A stretch of 64,000 bases of DNA from Cedecea neteri (GCF_000757825.1 NZ_CP009451.1:1364001-1428000); one strand, 5' to 3'; shown: positions 7,801-17,194, counted from the first letter of the stretch. Numbers and translations are program-made. Notes: generated from the sequence alone by a model not told the origin.

Positions 7801-9825
7801 TTACTTGCCTTTAATCTCATACAGTGGCGTTTGACCGGCAACCACCTGACCTTTCGCCTGGATAACCAGACCGCTGAAGTCGTCGATGTTGCTGCAAACA
7901 ACCGGGCTAATCATGGAACGAGCGTTGGCGTTCAGGAAATCAAGATCCATTTCCAGAACCGGCTGGCCGGCAACCACTTCCGCACCCTCTTCCACCAGAC
8001 GAGTGAACCCTTTACCACCCAGAGCAACGGTATCGATGCCCATGTGAACCACAATTTCAGCGCCTTTTTCTGTTTCGAGGCAGAAAGCGTGGTTGGTGTT
8101 GAAGATTTTCACAATCGTACCCGCAGCAGGAGAAACCACGGTTTTGTCGGTTGGCTTAACGGCCACACCATCCCCTACTGCTTTGCTGGCAAACGCTTCG
8201 TCAGGAACCTGATCAAGCTCAACCACTTCGCCAGTGACCGGAGAAACCAGAGCCGCAACGGTCGTACTGGTGGCGTTTGGAACCGCCTGTGGTTTAGCAG
8301 CAGGCGCTGGCGCTGTGCCAGCAACAGGCGCGGCTGCTTCTACGGTGCCTGCAGTTTTCATTGCGTTAGCAATTTTTTCTGCAGCAAAGCCAACGATGAT
8401 TTGCACGCTGGTTTTGTTCAGGCGGATAACGCCCGTTGCACCCAGACGCTTAGCCAGCGCTTCGTTTACTACGGAAGAGTCTTTCACGTTCAGACGCAGA
8501 CGAGTGATACAGGCATCAATACCGGTCAGGTTAGCAGAGCCACCGACCGCAGAGATGTACTGACGAGCCAGGCCGGAAACGTCCTGATTCGCATCGCCGC
8601 TCACATTCACGTCCTGACCATCAGCTTCATCACCGGCTACCGCCAGTTCACGGCCAGGGGTCAGCAGGTTGAATTTAGTGATGGTGAAACGGAATACCAC
8701 GTAGTAGAGAACGAAGAACACCAGACCCTGAGGAATCAGCATCCACCAGTGGGTTGCCAGCGGGTTACGGGACGAAAGCACCATATCCACCAGACCCGCG
8801 GAGAAGCCGAAGCCAGCAATCCAGTGCATGCTTGCCGCGATGAACACGGAGATACCGGTCAGCACTGCGTGGATCAGGTACAGTACCGGAGCAACGAACA
8901 TGAAGGAGAATTCCAGCGGTTCGGTGATACCGGTGAAGAACGCAGCGAAGGCGGCCGCCATCATAATACCGGCAACTTTTGCTTTGTTTTCAGGACGTGC
9001 ACAGTGGTAAATAGCCAGCGCTGCACCCGGCAGGCCGAACATCATGATCGGGAAGAAGCCCGCCTGGTAACGGCCGGTGATACCGACAACCGCTTTACCT
9101 GCTTCGATGGACTGAGCGCCACCCAGGAAGTTAGGGATGTCGTTAATGCCGGCAACGTCAAACCAGAACACGGAGTTCAGGGCGTGGTGCAGACCAACCG
9201 GGATCAGCAGACGGTTGAAGAACGCATAGATACCTGCGCCTGCAGAACCGAGTTTCTGGATGTGCTCACCGAAGTTCACCAGACCGTCAAAGATCATCGG
9301 CCAGATGTACATCATGATGAAGGCAACAACGATCATCAGGAAGGAGGTGAGGATAGGGACCAGACGGCGACCGCTGAAGAACGACAGCGCTTTCGGCAGC
9401 TCAACGCCGCTGAAGCGATTGTACAATTCCGCAGAGATAATACCGACCAGAATACCCACAAACTGGTTTTCAATTTTACCAAATGCCGCCGGAACCTGAT
9501 CCACCGGAATTTTCTGGATCATCGCAACCGCTGCCGGTGAGCAGAGGGTGGTCAGAACCAGGAAGCCAACAAAGCCGGTCAGCGCTGCTGCGCCGTCTTT
9601 GTCTTTAGACATACCGTAAGCGACGCCGATGGCGAAAAGCACGGACATGTGATCGATGATTGCGGAACCGGATTTAATGAAGAGCGCCGCTAGTGCGTTG
9701 TCTCCACCCCAACTGACTGGGTCAATCCAGTAACCAACCCCCATTAGTATTGCTGCTGCTGGCAGTGTAGCCACCGGCACCATAAGTGCCCGGCCCACGC
9801 GTTGTAGATAACCTAGAATACTCAC
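7801..9825 (-). CDS. nagE: N-acetylglucosamine-specific PTS enzyme IICBA
   Basis: This 674-residue three-domain permease imports and phosphorylates N-acetylglucosamine to GlcNAc-6-P. The N-terminal IIC membrane domain (about 1-400) is followed by IIB with the phosphocysteine in IDACITRLRL, an Ala/Pro linker, and IIA with the phosphohistidine in IVVHMGIDT. A GTG start at 9825 (reading VSILGYLQ) has a good AGGGGG ribosome site. An in-frame ATG at 9912 would add 29 residues and is rejected. The IIC sequence (GVGYWIDPVSW) resembles the NagE form I recall from Serratia, Yersinia and Enterobacter rather than E. coli, while IIA is very E. coli-like. Divergent from nagB with shared NagC/CRP control. 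Confidence 0.95.
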   Translation of the reverse strand: MSILGYLQRVGRALMVPVATLPAAAILMGVGYWIDPVSWGGDNALAALFIKSGSAIIDHMSVLFAIGVAYGMSKDKDGAAALTGFVGFLVLTTLCSPAAVAMIQKIPVDQVPAAFGKIENQFVGILVGIISAELYNRFSGVELPKALSFFSGRRLVPILTSFLMIVVAFIMMYIWPMIFDGLVNFGEHIQKLGSAGAGIYAFFNRLLIPVGLHHALNSVFWFDVAGINDIPNFLGGAQSIEAGKAVVGITGRYQAGFFPIMMFGLPGAALAIYHCARPENKAKVAGIMMAAAFAAFFTGITEPLEFSFMFVAPVLYLIHAVLTGISVFIAASMHWIAGFGFSAGLVDMVLSSRNPLATHWWMLIPQGLVFFVLYYVVFRFTITKFNLLTPGRELAVAGDEADGQDVNVSGDANQDVSGLARQYISAVGGSANLTGIDACITRLRLNVKDSSVVNEALAKRLGATGVIRLNKTSVQIIVGFAAEKIANAMKTAGTVEAAAPVAGTAPAPAAKPQAVPNATSTTVAALVSPVTGEVVELDQVPDEAFASKAVGDGVAVKPTDKTVVSPAAGTIVKIFNTNHAFCLETEKGAEIVVHMGIDTVALGGKGFTRLVEEGAEVVAGQPVLEMDLDFLNANARSMISPVVCSNIDDFSGLVIQAKGQVVAGQTPLYEIKGK

Positions 9826-9935
9826 TTTATTCCCCCTATGAGACCCCGTTAAGGCTCGCTCAAGCAGTGTTTTTATTGTCTTACTTACATTGAATACACG
9901 GCGACGATTCACATCACACGCTGAAGTGTGAAAAA

Positions 9936-9959
9936 AATTAATTCGTACCGCAAATTAAA
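9936..9959. promoter_or_regulatory. NagC-like operator near nagE
   Basis: ATTAATTCG-TAC-CGCAAATTAA is a near palindrome with A/T flanks, about 110 bases before nagE. In E. coli a NagC site at this place pairs by DNA looping with one near nagB. Confidence 0.7.
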
Positions 9960-9966
9960 CGCACCT

Positions 9967-9988
9967 TTTTTGTGACATTTATCACCAA
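9967..9988. promoter_or_regulatory. CRP-cAMP site between nagE and nagB
   Basis: TGTGA (9971-9975) and TCACC (9982-9986) are separated by six bases with A/T flanks, one mismatch from the ideal TGTGA-N6-TCACA. E. coli has a CRP site between the two NagC operators, in the same relative place, activating both operons. Confidence 0.8.
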
Positions 9989-10031
9989 ATATCGCTTCAA
10001 CCCTCCCCTCTTACTGGCTATCTCCGAAAAC

Positions 10032-10054
10032 TTATTTTATGATTCAAAAAATCA
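10032..10054. promoter_or_regulatory. NagC-like operator near nagB
   Basis: TTATTTTATGATTCAAAAAA shows the A/T-rich half-site pattern of NagC boxes. Its centre is about 95 bases (nine helical turns) from the nagE-proximal site, consistent with repression by looping across the CRP site. Confidence 0.55.
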
Positions 10055-10158
10055 AGGCGGATTGATCCCTGTCGGTTCAGTATAAAAGTGGTTTACCCTT
10101 ATGCTTATCGAGATCGATTCAGCTAACCCTATTTTTACTCTTAACTACGAGGTGAATG

Positions 10159-10959
10159 ATGAGACTGATTCCCCTGGCTACCCCGGCACAAGTCGGCAAA
10201 TGGGCAGCTCGCCATATTGTAAACCGCATTAATGCATTCAAACCGACCGCAGATCGTCCTTTCGTTCTGGGTCTGCCAACCGGCGGTACGCCGCTGGAAG
10301 CTTACAAAGCTCTGGTTGAGATGCATAAAGCAGGCCAGGTTAGCTTTAAGAACGTCGTTACGTTCAACATGGATGAATACGTCGGCCTGCCGAAGGAACA
10401 TCCGGAAAGTTATTATACTTTCATGCACCGCAACTTCTTTGATCACGTTGATATCCCTGCGGAAAACATCAACCTGCTGAACGGCAACGCGGAAGATGTT
10501 GATGCAGAATGCCGCCGCTACGAAGAAAAAATTCGCTCCTACGGCAAAATCCACCTGTTCATGGGCGGCGTGGGCAACGATGGTCACATCGCGTTTAACG
10601 AACCAGCCTCTTCCCTGGCTTCCCGTACTCGTATCAAAACCCTGACCCATGACACCCGCGTGGCAAACTCCCGCTTCTTCGGCGGCGACGTAACTCAGGT
10701 GCCAAAATATGCGCTGACCGTGGGCGTGGGTACGCTGCTGGACGCAGAAGAAGTGATGATTCTGGTACTGGGCGGCGTGAAAGCCCTGGCGCTTCAGGCG
10801 GCCGTTGAAGGCAACGTTAACCATATGTGGACCATCACCTGCCTGCAGCTGCATCCGAAGGCGGTCATTGTTTGTGATGAGCCATCCACGATGGAGCTGA
10901 AAGTGAAAACGTTGAAGTACTTCAACGAGCTGGAAGCAGAGAATATCAAAGGTCTTTAA
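10159..10959 (+). CDS. nagB: Glucosamine-6-phosphate deaminase
   Basis: This 266-residue enzyme converts glucosamine-6-P to fructose-6-P and ammonia, feeding amino sugars into glycolysis. Catalytic residues are visible: D72 in NMDEYVG, and D141, H143 and E148 in [10 protein letters not shown]. Two ATGs are adjacent. The second (10159) gives the family N-terminus MRLIPL and a better distance from the GAGG ribosome site (10149-10152). It is first in nagBACD, divergent from nagE, under NagC and CRP. A 183-base gap with hairpins separates it from nagA. Confidence 0.97.
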   Translation: MRLIPLATPAQVGKWAARHIVNRINAFKPTADRPFVLGLPTGGTPLEAYKALVEMHKAGQVSFKNVVTFNMDEYVGLPKEHPESYYTFMHRNFFDHVDIPAENINLLNGNAEDVDAECRRYEEKIRSYGKIHLFMGGVGNDGHIAFNEPASSLASRTRIKTLTHDTRVANSRFFGGDVTQVPKYALTVGVGTLLDAEEVMILVLGGVKALALQAAVEGNVNHMWTITCLQLHPKAVIVCDEPSTMELKVKTLKYFNELEAENIKGL

Positions 10960-11000
10960 GGCCCGGTTGATCATTGGCGCGCCTCAGGCAACGATAAAAC

Positions 11001-11094
11001 GCCCGAGGGCGTCAAAAGATAAATGAAGGAAACCAGACTTCTGGTTTTTAGCAGACAGTCATAAAGAGGAAGGATGTCCATCTTCCCTCTTTAT
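11001..11094 (+). promoter_or_regulatory. Hairpin-rich nagB-nagA intercistronic region
   Basis: Three structures occur in the 183-base gap. The first is a short GC hairpin near 11000-11012 (CGCCC/GGGCG). The second is AAACCAG/CTGGTTT with a TTTT tail (11030-11049), resembling a weak terminator. The third is a long imperfect hairpin (11061-11094) whose arms are ATAAAGAGGAAGGATG and its near complement. They may tune the ratio of NagB to NagA by attenuation or RNA processing. This role is inference. Confidence 0.5.
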
Positions 11095-11142
11095 TAGCGA
11101 TCTTAAAGTCTTAAAGCACGACGTTATTACCGGGGGTAGGAT

Positions 11143-12291
11143 ATGTATGCATTAATCCACGGTCGGATTTATACCGGCCATGAAATTCTGGATGACCACG
11201 CGGTAGTCATTACCGATGGCCTGATTGAGCGCGTTTGCCCTGTTGATGCACTGCCAGCAGGGGTTGAAACGCGCGATGTGGGCGGTGCCGTCATTGCCCC
11301 CGGCTTTATTGATGTTCAGCTGAACGGCTGCGGCGGCGTGCAGTTTAACGACACCGCAGAAGCCGTTTCGGTTGAAACGCTGGAAATCATGCAGAAAGCG
11401 AACGAACGCTCCGGCTGCACCAGCTACCTGCCTACGCTTATCACTACCAGCGACGAGCTGATGATGCAGGGCGTGAAAGTCATGCGTGAATACCTGGCAA
11501 AACACCGCCACCAGGCGCTGGGCTTACATCTTGAAGGCCCATGGCTCAACATCGTAAAAAAAGGCACGCACAATCCTGGCTTCGTCCGTAAACCGGACGC
11601 GAAGCTGGTTGATTTCCTGTGCCAGAATGCCGACGTCATCACCAAAATCACCCTCGCCCCAGAAATGGTTGAGCCGGAAGTGATTCAGAAACTGGTTGCG
11701 GCGGGCATTATCGTTTCCGCAGGTCACTCCAATGCGACCCTTAAAGAAGCCAAAATTGGCTTCCGCGCCGGGATCACCTTCGCGACACACCTTTTCAACG
11801 CCATGCCTTATATTACCGGCCGTGAACCGGGCCTTGCGGGCGCCATTTTTGATGAAGCTGACGTTTACTGTGGCATCATTGCCGATGGCCTGCATGTCGA
11901 TTATGCGAACATCCGCACCGCAAAACGCGTGAAAGGCGATAAACTATGCCTGGTAACCGACGCAACCGCACCGGCTGGCGCGGATATCGATCAGTTCATT
12001 TTTGCTGGTAAAACAATATACTACCGTGACGGTCTGTGCGTTGATGAGAACGGAACCCTCAGCGGTTCTGCGCTGACAATGATTCAGGGCGTGCGTAATC
12101 TGGTAGAACACGCGGCCATTGCACTGGATGAAGTCCTGCGTATGGCAACGCTCTACCCTGCTCGCGCAATGGGCGTGGATAAACAGCTGGGCGCAATCGA
12201 AACCGGCAAAGTGGCTAACTTAACCGTGTTTACCCGCGACTATAAAATTATCAAGACCATCGTTAATGGTAACGAGGTCGTAACTGAGTAA
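11143..12291 (+). CDS. nagA: N-acetylglucosamine-6-phosphate deacetylase
   Basis: This 382-residue amidohydrolase has the same length as E. coli NagA. It removes acetate from GlcNAc-6-P made by NagE or from cell-wall recycling, giving the NagB substrate GlcN-6-P. Metal and catalytic motifs are present: HLEGPW (Glu near 131), SAGHSNA (His near 195), THLFNAM (His near 216) and VTDATAPAG (catalytic Asp near 273). The gene is second in nagBACD and five bases before nagC. Its substrate GlcNAc-6-P is the inducer of NagC. Confidence 0.97.
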   Translation: MYALIHGRIYTGHEILDDHAVVITDGLIERVCPVDALPAGVETRDVGGAVIAPGFIDVQLNGCGGVQFNDTAEAVSVETLEIMQKANERSGCTSYLPTLITTSDELMMQGVKVMREYLAKHRHQALGLHLEGPWLNIVKKGTHNPGFVRKPDAKLVDFLCQNADVITKITLAPEMVEPEVIQKLVAAGIIVSAGHSNATLKEAKIGFRAGITFATHLFNAMPYITGREPGLAGAIFDEADVYCGIIADGLHVDYANIRTAKRVKGDKLCLVTDATAPAGADIDQFIFAGKTIYYRDGLCVDENGTLSGSALTMIQGVRNLVEHAAIALDEVLRMATLYPARAMGVDKQLGAIETGKVANLTVFTRDYKIIKTIVNGNEVVTE

Positions 12292-12296
12292 ATAGC

Positions 12297-13517
12297 ATGA
12301 CGACTGGCGGACAAGCCCAAATTGGTAACGTTGACCTGGTAAAACAGCTGAATAGCGCGGCGGTCTACCGCCTGATTGACCAACATGGTCCCATCTCGCG
12401 CATCCAGATTGCCGAACAAAGCCAGCTTGCACCTGCCAGCGTCACAAAAATTACTCGCCAGCTTATTGAGCGCGGCCTGATTAAAGAAGTCGATCAGCAG
12501 GCCTCCACCGGCGGCCGCCGCGCTATCTCAATTATCACCGAAACGCGTAACTTCCACGCAATTGGCGTGCGCCTTGGGCGCCATGACGCCACCATCACGC
12601 TATTTGACCTGAGCGCTAAATCAATTGCCGAAGAGCACTATCCGCTGCCTGAACGCACGCAGGAAACCCTCGAGCATGCGCTGCTCAACGCCATTAGCCA
12701 CTTTATCGAGACCTGGCAGCGTAAGACGCGTGAGCTGATCGCTATTTCAGTCATCCTGCCCGGCCTTGTCGACCCAGAAAGTGGCGTGATTCGCTACATG
12801 CCACACATCACCGTCAACAACTGGGCGCTGGTTGATCGCCTCGAAAAACGCTTTAAGGTGACCTGCTTTGTCGGGCACGATATTCGCAGCCTGGCGCTCG
12901 CCGAGCACTACTTCGGTGCAACTCACGACTGCGAAGACTCCATTTTAGTGCGTGTTCACCGCGGCACCGGGGCCGGCATCCTGTCCAACGGCCGGATTTT
13001 TATCGGCCGAAACGGCAACGTCGGTGAGATTGGCCACATCCAGGTAGACCCATTGGGCGAGCGCTGCCACTGCGGCAACTTTGGCTGCCTGGAAACCATC
13101 GCCGCAAATGCCGCGATCGAAAAACGTGTTCGTCATCTGCTGGAGCAAGGCTACAACAGTCGCCTGACGCTTGAAGACTGCGGCATTCAGGCTATCTGCA
13201 AAGCCGCCAATAAAGGTGATGCGCTGGCCTGTGAAGTGCTGGAGCACGTGGGCCGCCACTTGGGGAAAGCCATCGCCATCGCCATTAACCTGTTTAATCC
13301 GCAAAAAGTCGTGCTTGCCGGTGAGATAATAGAAGCCGAAAAAGTGCTGCTGCCGGCCATCGAAGGCTGCATTAATACGCAGGTATTGAATGCCTTCCGT
13401 AAAAACTTGCCTATCGTCTGTTCGAAGCTCGATGACCGTTCGGCCATTGGGGCGTTTGCGCTGGTTAAGCGTTCAATGCTGAACGGCATATTGCTTCAGC
13501 ATCTGCTGGAAAGTTAA
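12297..13517 (+). CDS. nagC: NagC, ROK-family repressor of amino-sugar genes
   Basis: This 406-residue transcription factor matches E. coli NagC. An N-terminal winged helix (about 10-75, with SRIQIAEQSQLAPASVTKI) is followed by a ROK fold with a GTGAGI loop and the zinc motif CHCGNFGCLE. It represses nagE, nagBACD and chiP (and activates glmUS in E. coli) and is displaced by GlcNAc-6-P. Four sites resembling its operators occur in this window, upstream of chiP and between nagE and nagB. It lies in its own regulated operon, giving autoregulation. Confidence 0.97.
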   Translation: MTTGGQAQIGNVDLVKQLNSAAVYRLIDQHGPISRIQIAEQSQLAPASVTKITRQLIERGLIKEVDQQASTGGRRAISIITETRNFHAIGVRLGRHDATITLFDLSAKSIAEEHYPLPERTQETLEHALLNAISHFIETWQRKTRELIAISVILPGLVDPESGVIRYMPHITVNNWALVDRLEKRFKVTCFVGHDIRSLALAEHYFGATHDCEDSILVRVHRGTGAGILSNGRIFIGRNGNVGEIGHIQVDPLGERCHCGNFGCLETIAANAAIEKRVRHLLEQGYNSRLTLEDCGIQAICKAANKGDALACEVLEHVGRHLGKAIAIAINLFNPQKVVLAGEIIEAEKVLLPAIEGCINTQVLNAFRKNLPIVCSKLDDRSAIGAFALVKRSMLNGILLQHLLES

Positions 13518-13579
13518 TGCTGCCCAGGCAGCATTTTACGCTATAGTTACCGACTTCATTCCGTGAGCCAGAGTTGTTA

Positions 13580-14335
13580 ATGACCACCATCCAGAACGTA
13601 ATTTGTGATATCGACGGCGTGCTGATGCACGACAACGTCGCCGTGCCGGGCGCTAATGAATTTCTGGCACGTATTCTTGAAAAAGAAATGCCGCTGGTGC
13701 TGCTGACCAACTACCCTTCCCAGACCAGCCAGGACCTTGCCAACCGCTTTGCCTCTGCGGGCATCGACGTGCCGGAGAGCGTGTTTTACACCTCCGCCAT
13801 GGCCACCGCGGATTTCCTGCGCCGCCAGGAAGGTAAGAAAGCCTACGTCGTCGGTGAAGGCGCGCTGATTCACGAGCTCTACAAAGCAGGGTTTACCATT
13901 ACAGACATTAATCCGGATTTTGTCATCGTCGGTGAAACCCGCTCCTTTAACTGGGAAATGATGCATAAAGCCGCTTACTTCGTCGCAAACGGTGCACGCT
14001 TTATTGCCACCAACCCTGACAGCCACGGACACGGTTTTAGCCCGGCCTGCGGTGCACTCTGCGCCGGCATAGAGAAAATCTCCGGCCGCGAACCCTTCTA
14101 TGTTGGCAAGCCGAGCCCGTGGATTATCCGCGCGGCGCTCAACAAAATGCAGGCACATTCCGAGCAAACAGTCATCGTTGGCGACAACCTGCGGACGGAT
14201 ATTCTCGCAGGCTTCCAGGCTGGTCTCGAAACTATACTTGTTCTCTCCGGCGTCTCCAGCCTCAACAACGTCGATGATATGCCGTTCCGGCCGAGCTGGA
14301 TTTATCCCTCAGTCGCGGAAATCGATATCTTCTAA
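13580..14335 (+). CDS. nagD: NagD, HAD-family nucleotide/sugar phosphatase
   Basis: This 251-residue haloacid dehalogenase-type phosphatase (E. coli 250) starts MTTIQNVICDIDGVLMHDN, with the nucleophile/acid pair DxD at about residues 10-12. A C-terminal VGDNLRTDI supplies the metal-binding motif IV. E. coli NagD hydrolyses UMP, GMP and other monophosphates. Its link to amino sugars is through operon position only. The TTG at 13574 is in frame but the ATG at 13580 fits the family. It ends the nag operon at a strong terminator. Confidence 0.95.
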   Translation: MTTIQNVICDIDGVLMHDNVAVPGANEFLARILEKEMPLVLLTNYPSQTSQDLANRFASAGIDVPESVFYTSAMATADFLRRQEGKKAYVVGEGALIHELYKAGFTITDINPDFVIVGETRSFNWEMMHKAAYFVANGARFIATNPDSHGHGFSPACGALCAGIEKISGREPFYVGKPSPWIIRAALNKMQAHSEQTVIVGDNLRTDILAGFQAGLETILVLSGVSSLNNVDDMPFRPSWIYPSVAEIDIF

Positions 14336-14340
14336 TTCAG

Positions 14341-14366
14341 AATGCCGGCGCTAAGCCGGCATTTTT
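14341..14366 (+). terminator. nagBACD terminator
   Basis: ATGCCGGC (14342-14349) and GCCGGCAT (14355-14362) around GCTAA are followed by TTTT, immediately after the nagD stop. Confidence 0.88.
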
Positions 14367-14645
14367 ATGTATCCGCAAAGAAGTAGCACTTCCGCAAAGC
14401 AAACCTCAGCCATAATTGTTAAAAATTGACGATCCGCTAATTTTCACGGCCAAAACATCATCATTTTTCAGAAATCGGCAATCCCCACTGCACTATTTAT
14501 TAGCTGAAAGCTAAAACCCTTGCATTCCCTTCAGCGATTGAGCATTTTCATTACTAAGCAACGCAGCAAAGCCGCAGCAAAAGTAAAAAATCGGCAACGC
14601 AGCACCACAACTCAAATCGCTCAGGCAAGTGTACGGAGAAGTTAT
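14367..14645 (+). other. asnB upstream region
   Basis: A gene-free stretch that holds the asnB promoter and leader. It is A-rich near the gene, with a TTGACG at 14426-14431 but no convincing -10 at the right spacing. An in-frame reading from 14520 into asnB is rejected because the mature enzyme needs Cys directly after the initiator Met. Confidence 0.5.
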
Positions 14646-16307
14646 ATGTGTTCTATCTTTGGCGTTCTGGATATCAAAACCGATGCAGTTGAATTACGCA
14701 AAAAAGCGCTGGAATTATCACGCCTGATGCGCCACCGTGGCCCGGACTGGTCAGGGGTTTACGCCAGCGATAAAGCGATTCTTGTGCACGAACGTCTGTC
14801 CATCGTTGACGTCAACGCGGGCGCTCAGCCGCTGTACAACACCGAAAAAACTCACGCCCTGGCGGTTAACGGTGAAATCTACAACCATCAGGCACTGCGC
14901 GCCGAATACGGCGACCGTTACACCTTCCAGACTGGCTCAGACTGTGAAGTCATCCTGGCGCTGTATCAGGAAAAAGGCCCGGAATTCCTTGACGATCTGC
15001 AGGGTATGTTTGCCTTCGCACTTTACGACAGCGAACAAGACGCTTACCTGATTGGCCGTGACCACATCGGCATCATCCCGCTTTATATGGGCCACGATGA
15101 ACACGGCAACCTTTATGTCGCTTCTGAAATGAAAGCCCTGGTGCCTGTTTGCCGCAGCATCAAAGAATTCCCGGCAGGAAGCTACCTGTGGAGCAAAGAT
15201 GGCGAAATCCGCAGCTACTATCAGCGCGACTGGTTCAGCTATGAAGAAGTAAAAGACAACGTAACGGACAAAAACGCGCTGCGTCAGGCGCTGGAAGATT
15301 CCGTAAAAAGCCACCTGATGTCCGACGTGCCTTACGGCGTGCTGCTGTCCGGTGGGCTGGACTCTTCGGTTATCTCTGCCATTACCAAAAAGTTTGCGGC
15401 ACGTCGCGTAGAAGATGAAGAGCGCAGCGAAGCCTGGTGGCCACAGCTGCACTCCTTCGCCGTCGGTCTGGAAGGCTCTCCGGACCTGAAAGCCGCGCAG
15501 GAAGTTGCCCATCACCTGGGCACGGTCCACCATGAAATCCACTTCACCGTACAGGAAGGCCTGGATGCGATCCGCGATGTTATCTATCACATTGAAACTT
15601 ACGATGTGACCACCATCCGCGCTTCTACGCCGATGTACCTGATGTCACGTAAAATCAAAGCGATGGGCATCAAAATGGTGCTGTCCGGTGAAGGCTCTGA
15701 TGAAGTGTTCGGCGGCTACCTTTATTTCCATAAAGCGCCAAATGCCAAAGAGCTGCATGAAGAAACCGTACGTAAACTTCAGGCGCTGCATATGTTTGAC
15801 TGTGCCCGCGCTAACAAGGCGATGTCTGCCTGGGGCGTTGAAGCCCGCGTGCCATTCCTGGATAAAAAATTCCTCGATGTGGCAATGCGCATCAACCCAC
15901 AGGATAAAATGTGCGGTAACGGCAAAATGGAGAAGCATGTGCTGCGTGAGTGCTTTGAGTCCTACCTGCCGGCAAGCGTGGCATGGCGCCAGAAAGAACA
16001 GTTCTCTGACGGCGTAGGCTATAGCTGGATTGATACCCTGAAAGAAGTTGCGGCTGAGCAGATTAGCGACCAGCAACTGGCTACCGCCGCCTACCGTTTC
16101 CCGTACAACACGCCGGGCTCCAAAGAGGCCTATTTGTACCGTGAAATTTTCGAAGAGCTGTTCCCGCTACAGAGCGCAGCAGAATGCGTGCCGGGCGGCC
16201 CGTCTGTCGCATGTTCTTCCGCGAAGGCAATTGAGTGGGATGAATCGTTCAAAACCATGAACGATCCATCAGGACGAGCGGTTGGCGTGCACCAGGCCGC
16301 TTATTAA
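14646..16307 (+). CDS. asnB: Asparagine synthetase B, glutamine-hydrolysing
   Basis: This 553-residue enzyme (E. coli 554) makes asparagine from aspartate, ATP and glutamine. The start at 14646 puts the nucleophile Cys directly after Met (MCSIFGVLD), as needed after Met removal for the N-terminal glutaminase domain. The RHRGPDWSG and NGEIYNH motifs belong to that domain. The C-terminal synthetase domain contains the PP-loop LLSGGLDSS near residues 232-240 and LSGEGSDEVFGGY downstream. It is monocistronic, with its own terminator, and precedes the tRNA cluster as in E. coli. Confidence 0.97.
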   Translation: MCSIFGVLDIKTDAVELRKKALELSRLMRHRGPDWSGVYASDKAILVHERLSIVDVNAGAQPLYNTEKTHALAVNGEIYNHQALRAEYGDRYTFQTGSDCEVILALYQEKGPEFLDDLQGMFAFALYDSEQDAYLIGRDHIGIIPLYMGHDEHGNLYVASEMKALVPVCRSIKEFPAGSYLWSKDGEIRSYYQRDWFSYEEVKDNVTDKNALRQALEDSVKSHLMSDVPYGVLLSGGLDSSVISAITKKFAARRVEDEERSEAWWPQLHSFAVGLEGSPDLKAAQEVAHHLGTVHHEIHFTVQEGLDAIRDVIYHIETYDVTTIRASTPMYLMSRKIKAMGIKMVLSGEGSDEVFGGYLYFHKAPNAKELHEETVRKLQALHMFDCARANKAMSAWGVEARVPFLDKKFLDVAMRINPQDKMCGNGKMEKHVLRECFESYLPASVAWRQKEQFSDGVGYSWIDTLKEVAAEQISDQQLATAAYRFPYNTPGSKEAYLYREIFEELFPLQSAAECVPGGPSVACSSAKAIEWDESFKTMNDPSGRAVGVHQAAY

Positions 16308-16326
16308 TCTCGATTCAGTTATGACA

Positions 16327-16353
16327 AAACGGACCTTCGGGTCCGTTTGTTTT
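16327..16353 (+). terminator. asnB terminator
   Basis: AAACGGACC and GGTCCGTTT pair around the stable TTCG tetraloop (16336-16339), followed by GTTTTT. Confidence 0.92.
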
Positions 16354-16492
16354 TATGTATTATCGCTGAAGCTTTATCCCTGTTTTTAACCGGAATTAAA
16401 AACAAAAACGTTCGTTATTGTCGATATTTCAAGCAAGCTGTTCGCAAGTCATTCAAACGAGCATTCCGAGCGGGTTTTCGGGAAAAAACTAG

Positions 16493-16521
16493 TTGACGCT
16501 GTAGAGTCAAGTTAGCATAAT
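16493..16521 (+). promoter_or_regulatory. Promoter of the seven-tRNA operon
   Basis: TTGACG (16493-16498) and CATAAT (16516-16521) are separated by exactly 17 bases and followed by the GC-rich discriminator GCGCCCC. This is the layout of stringently controlled stable-RNA promoters. Confidence 0.85.
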
Positions 16522-16559
16522 GCGCCCCGCAACGCCGATAAGGTAGCGCGTAAAAAGAT

Positions 16560-16636
16560 GGCTACGTAGCTCAGCTGGTTAGAGCACATCACTCATAATG
16601 ATGGGGTCACAGGTTCGAATCCCGTCGTAGCCACCA
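16560..16636 (+). tRNA. metT: tRNA-Met (CAT), elongator
   Basis: 77 bases with encoded CCA. The acceptor arms GGCTACG/CGTAGCC pair, the anticodon loop is CTCATAA, and the T-loop is GGTTCGAATCC. It matches E. coli metT and is first in the tRNA operon. Confidence 0.97.
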
Positions 16637-16646
16637 TCTTTTTTAT

Positions 16647-16731
16647 GCGGGAGTGGCGAAATTGGTAGACGCACCAGATTTAGGTTCTGGCGCCGCAAGG
16701 TGTGCGAGTTCAAGTCTCGCCTCCCGCACCA
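16647..16731 (+). tRNA. leuW: tRNA-Leu (TAG)
   Basis: 85 bases with encoded CCA, a long variable arm typical of tRNA-Leu, acceptor arms GCGGGAG/CTCCCGC, and anticodon TAG within the loop TTTAGGT. Reads CUA and related Leu codons. Confidence 0.96.
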
Positions 16732-16753
16732 TTTATCTCTCGCGTTGCACGGA

Positions 16754-16828
16754 TGGGGTATCGCCAAGCGGTAAGGCACCGGTTTTTGATACCGGCATTC
16801 CCTGGTTCGAATCCAGGTACCCCAGCCA
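16754..16828 (+). tRNA. glnU: tRNA-Gln (TTG), copy 1
   Basis: 75 bases with encoded CCA, acceptor arms TGGGGTA/TACCCCA and anticodon TTG. Identical to the copy at 16866-16940. Confidence 0.96.
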
Positions 16829-16865
16829 TTATTTTTCGAGACATGCGGTTCACCGCGACGGTCAT

Positions 16866-16940
16866 TGGGGTATCGCCAAGCGGTAAGGCACCGGTTTTTG
16901 ATACCGGCATTCCCTGGTTCGAATCCAGGTACCCCAGCCA
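16866..16940 (+). tRNA. glnW: tRNA-Gln (TTG), copy 2
   Basis: 75 bases, identical to copy 1, anticodon TTG. The pair reads CAA. Confidence 0.96.
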
Positions 16941-16961
16941 TCGAAAAATATGATAAAGTTC

Positions 16962-17038
16962 GGCTACGTAGCTCAGCTGGTTAGAGCACATCACTCATAA
17001 TGATGGGGTCACAGGTTCGAATCCCGTCGTAGCCACCA
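16962..17038 (+). tRNA. metU: tRNA-Met (CAT), second elongator copy
   Basis: 77 bases, identical to the tRNA-Met at 16560-16636. It occupies the place of E. coli metU. Confidence 0.96.
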
Positions 17039-17083
17039 TACAACGGAATTATTGATTAACGTCGATAAATCCTAAAAAATTGT

Positions 17084-17158
17084 TGGGGTATCGCCAAGCG
17101 GTAAGGCTCTGGTTTCTGATACCAGCATTCCGAGGTTCGAATCCTCGTACCCCAGCCA
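17084..17158 (+). tRNA. glnV: tRNA-Gln (CTG), copy 1
   Basis: 75 bases with encoded CCA, acceptor arms TGGGGTA/TACCCCA and anticodon CTG. Reads CAG. It matches the E. coli glnV/glnX type. Confidence 0.96.
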
Positions 17159-17194
17159 ATTTAAAAAGTCGTTCACTCTGTGAGCGCACCCTGT

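Noticed and set aside
7783..9540. A 585-codon plus-strand ORF opposite nagE
   Set aside because: It is the antisense shadow of the nagE coding frame. Its composition is rich in His, Arg and Asn, with no recognisable motif.
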